Source: Chlamydomonas sphaeroides (Eukaryota > Chlorophyta > Chlorophyceae > Chlamydomonadales > Chlamydomonadaceae). From it: a stretch of DNA of 11,769 nucleotides. A program made the position numbers and the translations under genes. Positions 8,401 through 11,769 of this stretch are shown here, piece by piece. The stretch is taken from NCBI GenBank assembly GCA_001662425.1, contig BDDC01002598.1:1-11769 (forward strand), written 5' to 3'. The notes under the pieces are model-generated. The model was not told the DNA's origin, did not search any database, and saw nothing but the letters and a program-made list of their open reading frames with translations. How positions within the stretch are numbered: the stretch's first letter is position 1; every line of letters begins with the position of its first letter.

Positions 8401-11400
8401 GTGGCGGGGCTGGACGTGAGCGGGTGCTGCCGCTGCCTCACCGCGAGGGGCGGCGGGCTCGGCGCAGCGCCGGGGGAGGGGGCGCGGCTGTCCGGAGCGG
8501 AGTGCGCAAGGGCGGGGCCGCGGCACGCAGGTGCCAACGTCCGCCCACGCTGGGGTCCGCTCACTACCATACCCCCCCCGCATCGCCCTCCCTCCAAAGG
8601 CCCTGTCCGTGGCGCTGGAGTCGTCCGCGTTTTTGGACACGGCCCGGCAGGCGGCGGCGGCGGCGCAGGGTGCGTGCGGCCCCATGGGCGCGAAGGGACA
8701 CGGAGGGCGGGCGCCGGGCGGCTTGCAGGGCGCCCACAGCGGGACTACAGCTCGGCCCCTTGGCTACCTGGCGCCTTCCTGCCCCCGCCTGCCCAGCCTC
8801 GCGCGCCACCTCCACCCGGGCGCAAGCGGAGGCGCTGGCGCGTGAGATCGAGAGCCTCAGCCGGCAGGCGGTGGCGAGCGGGGCGGACGGCGAGGTGCAG
8901 GTGCGGTGGCGGGGCGCCCTGCCCTGCCGCCCTGCGGCGCGCCGCCAGCACTCCGCTGCCCAGCCAGCCCAGACCCCAGCTCCATCGCCCTCCCCCACCG
9001 CCCGCAGCGCCTTGCCGAGCTGCTGTATTATGCCGCCTCCGACGCCCTGGACCTGGGTCCCCTGGACCTGGCCTCGCCAGCGCCAGGCGCGGACGCGCGG
9101 TGGCAGCTGACGCTGGCAAACGGCAGCGCCGTGCCGGTGGGAGTGGATGGGGGTCAGGGCAGCGCAGCCCAAAGGGGCTTCGGCGGGTTTTGGCGTGCAG
9201 GGACCTCGGGGGGGGCCACCCCTACTGGCATCGGCACGTGTCCAACCACCCGCCAACCCAGCCCGGCCACTCGCCCAACGTCCCGCCCTCCCGCTCAGGT
9301 GCTGTACCTGTCGCAGCTGCTGGCGCGCGACGTAAGGCTGTACGTGGTGCTGCAGGTGGGGTGGTGGGGGGCTGCAGGTGGGGTGGTGGGGGCCTGCAGG
9401 TGGGGTGGTGGGGGAGGTCCAGGTGGGGACGAGGTGCGGCGGAGTGGGGTCCGGCGGCCAGCGGCTGCACAGCATGGCGGCAGCATATGGCGCGCATCCC
9501 CAGTGTGGACGGCAGGCTCGCGTGCGGCCACGGGGCACGCGGCACAGCGCGGCGGCCCCAGTGGTGGCTCGCTGGGATGAGAGCCGCGGCGGAGCACTTC
9601 TCACCTCCCCGGCCCCTCCCTGGCCCCTCCCTCCCTCACACCCTCCCTCTGCCCGTCATACACCTGCCTCCCTCCCTCCCTCCCTCCATGGGGCCGCAGG
9701 CCGACCGACCCTCCTCCCCGCCGAGCCCAGCGCCACGACCTTCGCCGGCCTCGCCCCCGCCGCCGCCGTCTGCCGCAAGGAGCCCCGGGTCCGGCACGGG
9801 CCGCCGCCGGCTGGCTGCGGACGCTCCCGGCGGCGCAGCGGCCTTCTCGCTGGATGCGCTCGTTGCGGTGCGGCTGCACTGGGAGTGGGGAGCACTGCCA
9901 GAGGGCAATGCTCAATGCTCAGTGGTCGCTGCAGACCGGGCTGCCGGACCGGGGGTGGCACCATGTCCGCCACCTCGGCCGCAGCACTGCCGTGCCCGCC
10001 TTGTCCCATGGCCCCTGCATGCGCCCTCCGCCGTGCGCCCCCGACAGTCCCTTCGCAGCGGCACCCCGCGCCTCTCCTCCCTGGCCGAACCCGCCGCCGC
10101 CCTCGCGGACGCCGCCGCTCACGCCGCGGCCGCCCTCGCCTCGGCCGCCGCCGCTGCGCCCGCCGACCTCATCGCCGACGCGCGCGGAGCCCTCGGCAGC
10201 CGCCTGCCCGCCAACTTGACGCTGCTGGCGGCACAGACGGCGGCGGTGGCGGCAGCGCTGGCGGCGTTCCGGGCCGACGGGAGCCCTGTGACAGCTGAGG
10301 CCCTGCGGCGGGCGGCAGGCTCGGCGGAGGCGGTGGCGTCGGAGCGCCTGGCGGCGTTCGAGGAGCAGGTGTGGGGGCCGGGCCCCCGGGGGTGATGCTG
10401 CGGTTGCTCCCCTGGCCCCCCCTGGCCCCCCTGGCCCCCCTGGCCCTACAGTGCCCGCGACCGCGGTTGGTAACTGCTGGTTACTGCTGAGCTCCCTGCC
10501 TGTGTCGCTGGCGTGTGGGATCGTGAGCCGGAGCGGCCCCCTTGACCGCGTCACAAACCCCCTGCTTCACTCCCCTGCTCTCGCCCGCTGCCTGCACCCC
10601 TGCCCACTGCCCACTGCTCCCCTGACCCTCTGACCCCCTGCCCCGCTGACCCGCTGCGCAGCTGGCGACGGAGCAGCGGCTGGCGGCCACGACGGCGCCC
10701 CTGGTGCAGCCCCTGGCCCGCCTGGCGACGGCGGCAGGGCCCTCCCTGCAGGTGGGTGTGGGGGCGGGCCAGGACGTGCGCCAGCGCGGGGCGCGGCGCC
10801 TCCTACCGCCCACCTACACGCCGCCTACACGCCGCCTACACGCCGCCTACACGCCGCCTACACGCCGCCTACACGCCGCCTACACGCCGTCCTCACCGCC
10901 CGCTGGCCTAGCCCTTCCTTCCACACACCGTCTGCACGCTGGCTGCGGCCCGGCGTGTGCCCTCCACGCACGGCCTGCCCCCCGCACGGCCTGCATGTGA
11001 CACGGCATGGGCCGCGCGCACCAACTGCTGAACGACGGCGATGTCCCGCACGCAACGCCTCTGCCCACGCACGCTTGACACAACAGACGCGCCCCGCTGC
11101 CGTACACAGGCGCAGGTTGGCAGCGCGTACGATCAGCTGTACGAACTGAGTACGGAGCTGCTGTCCGTGTACGGCACCGGCATGGATCAGTACTCGCAGC
11201 TGGCGGCCGAGGTGGGCCTGTGGAGGTGGGGCGGTGGGCGGCGGGGAAGATCATGGGCATCGCAGCCCCGCCCCGGGGCTCTCTGCGCTGGGCCTCCTAA
11301 CAGCCCCCTAACGCCCCTCCCCGGCATCCCTCGCCGCCCCCACAGATGCCCAGCTGGCTCCAGTCGGCGGCGGAGCTGAGGTCGTCCGCCGAATCCGTCA

Positions 11401-11769
11401 CTGACAATGTGCGTGCGTGCGCGGGCGGGCGGGGCGAGCCGGCAGGCGGTGCGCAGCATCGCTGGGGCCTCACGCCGGCCCGCGAGCTCACCCCACTCCA
11501 CCGCCTCTGCGGCACCGCCAGCCCGCCAACGAGTCAACGCCGTCAGCACCGCCAGCCCCAACGCCCCAGCGCACACACACAGGGGCGTGCCGCGGGGGGC
11601 ACGTTACCAACATCTCGTAAGCAAACACACGAACACACATGCTCGTGCCGGCCGCTGCCTCGCCGCCACATCCACGCCGCCAGCACCTCTGGCCCCGGCC
11701 GCCCCGGTCGAGCAGCCGCCTGCGCGCATATGCACACGTGTGGGCCGCCGCCCGCCCCGCCCCGTCCGC
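5076..11769 (+). CDS. Gene 2: prominin-like multispan membrane protein, 19 exons seen, 3' end outside window
   Basis: Threaded exons: 5076-5276, 5388-5468, 5661-5740, 5964-6090, 6606-6758, 7061-7156, 7358-7401, 7633-7746, 7974-8070, 8239-8415, 8600-8669, 8797-8900, 9008-9136, 9299-9355, 9700-9867, 10048-10368, 10662-10751, 11116-11211 and 11346-11408. All introns are GT-AG and all phases match. They encode ~756 residues so far: a signal peptide (1 to ~20-22), a short ectodomain, TM1 (~100-121), a cytosolic loop with seven Cys (127-143), TM2 (~164-184), and a long Ala-rich helical region. That region carries NGT237, NDT253, NAT320, NGS486 and NLT622, all after TM2, which supports an extracytosolic placement. 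This order of signal peptide, TM, Cys-rich loop, TM and large glycosylated loop is the prominin (CD133) plan, also seen in plant 'transmembrane proteins' of the At2g12400 type. Prominins organise plasma-membrane protrusions and bind sterols. That role here is inference from topology, and a Tweety-like protein is an alternative. Exon 15 is the weakest exon. Confidence 0.7.
5506..5536 (+). repeat. 9-base tandem repeat in gene 2 intron 2
   Basis: CACATGG recurs at 5507, 5516 and 5525, giving about three copies of a 9-base unit (GCACATGGK) inside intron 5469-5660. It is short and non-coding in the spliced model. Confidence 0.7.
5661..6758 (+). other. Gene 2 exons 3-5: TM1, cysteine-rich loop, TM2
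   Basis: Exon 3 (5661-5740, ending phase 2) encodes EYPLRSAALNIAFFCIALLS and the rest of TM1. Exon 4 (5964-6090) starts RLLQWCGSCRCCGRC, with seven Cys in 17 residues, and ends DRRHVALK. Exon 5 (6606-6758) begins with TM2, VLLTVLVAGSVSMVVWGMAT, followed by an amphipathic helix ending in QLKDVQ. Basic residues flank the Cys cluster, which agrees with a cytosolic side by the positive-inside rule. In prominins the Cys-rich loop after TM1 is a palmitoylation site, and the same is plausible here. Intron 4 (6091-6605) is the longest seen, at 515 bases, and contains a perfect 14-base palindrome, GGGCAGCGCTGCCC, at 6178-6191. I could not place another exon in it with matching phases. Confidence 0.75.
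7061..8070 (+). other. Gene 2 exons 6-9: start of large extracytosolic loop
   Basis: Exon 6 (7061-7156) contains LNSFVGQVVDAVNGTALGE. Exon 7 (7358-7401) is only 44 bases and encodes EAFRFVNDTQPQAD plus two bases. Exon 8 (7633-7746) encodes an Ala/Leu/Gly-rich helix. Exon 9 (7974-8070) encodes GSLAALLPGL followed by ASINATVGAMRVVLQ. Junction phases run 0, 2, 2, 0 and all agree. Three N-glycosylation sequons (NGT, NDT, NAT) fall here. Exon 8 carries a 21-base internal duplication, GCTGGCCGGCCTGGGG at 7657 and again at 7678, giving LAGLGAP then LAGLGPL. Confidence 0.7.
7157..7250 (+). other. G-run-rich 5' part of gene 2 intron 6, G-quadruplex candidate
   Basis: Directly after the donor at 7157 the sense strand carries dense runs of 3-6 G separated by CGGC, for example GGGGGGCGGCCGGGGGCGGC near 7187-7206. 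The pre-mRNA could fold a G-quadruplex beside the splice donor. G-runs after donors are known intronic splicing enhancers in other eukaryotes; a role here is inference. Confidence 0.5.
8089..8136 (+). repeat. 12-base tandem repeat in gene 2 intron 9
   Basis: The unit CCACGGGTTGCC occurs at 8101 and 8113, with a diverged third copy at 8125 (CCACGGGATGAC) and a weaker one before 8101. It lies inside intron 8071-8238 and, by length, would be frame-neutral if transcribed into a retained intron. Confidence 0.7.
8239..8900 (+). other. Gene 2 exons 10-12: helical segment of the loop
   Basis: Exon 10 (8239-8415, phase 0) encodes a helix, a short Pro/Ala linker (DPAPPAAPSP) and a second helix ending QLAVAVAGLD. 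Exon 11 (8600-8669) encodes ALSVALESSAFLDTARQAAA and ends at phase 1, with its donor GTGCGT at 8670. Exon 12 (8797-8900) supplies the matching two bases and encodes AEALAREIESLSRQAVASGA. This reads as a long amphipathic, possibly coiled-coil, helix. Alternating Ala/Leu and charged residues are what the large loops of prominin-like proteins show. No sequons occur here. Confidence 0.7.
9008..9355 (+). other. Gene 2 exons 13-14
   Basis: Exon 13 (9008-9136) encodes RLAELLYYAASDALDLGPLD and ends TLANGSAVP, carrying the fourth glycosylation sequon. Exon 14 (9299-9355) encodes VLYLSQLLARDVRLYVVLQ, 19 residues, and ends with CAG before a GTGGGG donor. All phases are 0. Exon 14 is hydrophobic but contains Arg, Asp and Arg, so it is not read as a membrane span. 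Confidence 0.7.
9350..9430 (+). repeat. 22-base G-rich tandem repeat spanning the exon 14 donor
   Basis: The unit CTGCAGGTGGGGTGGTGGGG recurs with period 22. CAG|GTGGGG donors stand at 9356, 9378 and 9400, with a diverged one at 9423 (period 23). The first copy overlaps the real end of exon 14, so the array looks like local duplication of the exon-intron boundary. The sense strand has multiple G-runs that could form a quadruplex. Confidence 0.75.
9640..9690 (+). repeat. CCTC-type pyrimidine tract before exon 15
   Basis: Runs of CCTC/CTCC dominate the 60 bases before the GGCCGCAG acceptor at 9699, including five consecutive CTCC-like units at ~9668-9688. The tract serves as an exceptionally strong polypyrimidine tract and is also a simple repeat. 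Confidence 0.6.
9700..9867 (+). other. Gene 2 exon 15: Pro-rich segment, frame uncertain
   Basis: With the exon 14 donor at 9356 the phase 0 frame reads PSSPPSPAPRPSPASPPPPP, then a linker ending AFSLDALVA, donor GTGCGG at 9868. SPPPP and SP repeats are typical of hydroxyproline-rich extracellular proteins of volvocine algae, which fits an outside location. If the second donor copy (9378) were used, the 22 extra bases would switch the frame to one reading TLLPAEPSATTFAGLAPAAA over the same DNA. Both frames are open, so this exon's translation and its 3' boundary are the least secure part of the model. Confidence 0.35.
10048..10368 (+). other. Gene 2 exon 16: long Ala-rich helical exon
   Basis: This is the largest exon of the gene, 321 bases or 107 codons, phase 0 on both sides. 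It is entered after CCCCGACAG and left at GAGGAGCAG before GTGTGG. It is strongly Ala-rich, includes RLPANLTLLAAQTAAVAAAL with the fifth sequon, and ends VASERLAAFEEQ. A second AG at 10057-10058 could serve as acceptor, but its phase does not match the preceding exon as drawn. Confidence 0.65.
10409..10447 (+). repeat. 9-10 base C-rich tandem repeat in gene 2 intron 16
   Basis: Four copies of CCTGGCCCCC-like units place TGG at 10413, 10423, 10432 and 10441. The complementary strand has matching G-runs, so a quadruplex or i-motif is possible. It lies in intron 10369-10661. Confidence 0.75.
10662..11408 (+). other. Gene 2 exons 17-19
   Basis: Exon 17 (10662-10751) encodes LATEQRLAATTAPLVQPLAR and continues to SLQ. 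Exon 18 (11116-11211) encodes VGSAYDQLYELSTELLSVYG and more. Exon 19 (11346-11408) encodes MPSWLQSAAELRSSAESVTD plus Asn. All are phase 0. Codon use in exon 18 (GAT, GAA, AGT, GTT) is less GC-biased than in the rest of the gene, and it has fewer Ala, which may mark a more constrained segment. No membrane span has yet appeared by residue 756. Confidence 0.65.
10811..10889 (+). repeat. 11-base minisatellite, seven copies, in gene 2 intron 17
   Basis: Seven near-perfect copies of CCTACACGCCG lie in tandem; TACACG ends at 10820 and then every 11 bases to 10886. The array sits in intron 10752-11115. Its near-perfect identity suggests recent expansion, and copy number is likely to vary between strains. 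Confidence 0.85.
11409..11769 (+). other. Right edge: gene 2 intron and possibly a further small exon
   Basis: The donor after exon 19 is GTGCGT at 11409. The rest is C-rich with ACAC-rich segments, and I could not place the next exon with confidence. One candidate is a 34-base stretch at 11583-11616 between CACACACAG and a good GTAAGC donor, but no frame is clearly preferred. The remaining exons, presumably including further membrane spans and the stop, lie outside the window. Confidence 0.4.

Noticed and set aside
8564..9604. 346-codon minus-strand open frame
   Set aside because: It is antisense to exons 11-14 and their introns, Arg/Pro-rich, with no recognisable domain.
7747..10395. 882-codon plus-strand open frame
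   Set aside because: It passes through introns. Only the parts matching exons 9, 10, 15 and 16 of gene 2 are coding; the rest is stop-poor because of high GC.

Overview
The window looks like nuclear DNA from a GC-rich green alga, most likely a volvocine or Chlamydomonas-like chlorophyte. The grounds are: very high GC in coding DNA with almost every third codon position G or C; many short exons separated by 100-500 base GT-AG introns; donors mostly of the form GTGNGN; Ala-, Gln- and Pro-rich proteins; TGTAA boxes of the kind chlorophytes use as polyadenylation signals; and many intronic minisatellites. I see no rRNA, tRNA, CRISPR array, operon or clear transposon. The organism call is inference. 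The exon phases and motifs were read directly from the sequence.

Layout. Positions 1-1808 are intergenic, apart from one weak minus-strand reading frame at the left edge. Gene 1 (1809-3157, plus strand, three exons, about 320 residues) is an unrecognised protein. It has a short Cys/His cluster that exists only after splicing, a Gln-rich predicted coiled coil, and an acidic C-terminal region. Positions 3158-5075 hold its probable 3' UTR, with TGTAA boxes, followed by intergenic DNA with a CATGCA-rich patch.

Gene 2 starts at 5076 on the plus strand and runs off the right end. I could thread 19 coding exons, all with GT-AG introns and matching phases, giving the first ~756 residues. They encode a signal peptide, a short N-terminal ectodomain, TM1, a seven-cysteine loop, TM2, and then a long Ala-rich, mostly helical region with five N-glycosylation sequons and no further membrane span. 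This is the opening architecture of prominin-like (CD133-type) pentaspan proteins and of the related plant 'transmembrane protein' family. The remaining membrane spans would lie beyond the window.

The two genes are in tandem on the same strand and nothing in the sequence links their functions. The most interesting points are the prominin-like topology with an unusually long first large loop, and a 22-base G-rich repeat that copies the splice donor of exon 14 in several frames, just before the exon whose reading frame is least certain.
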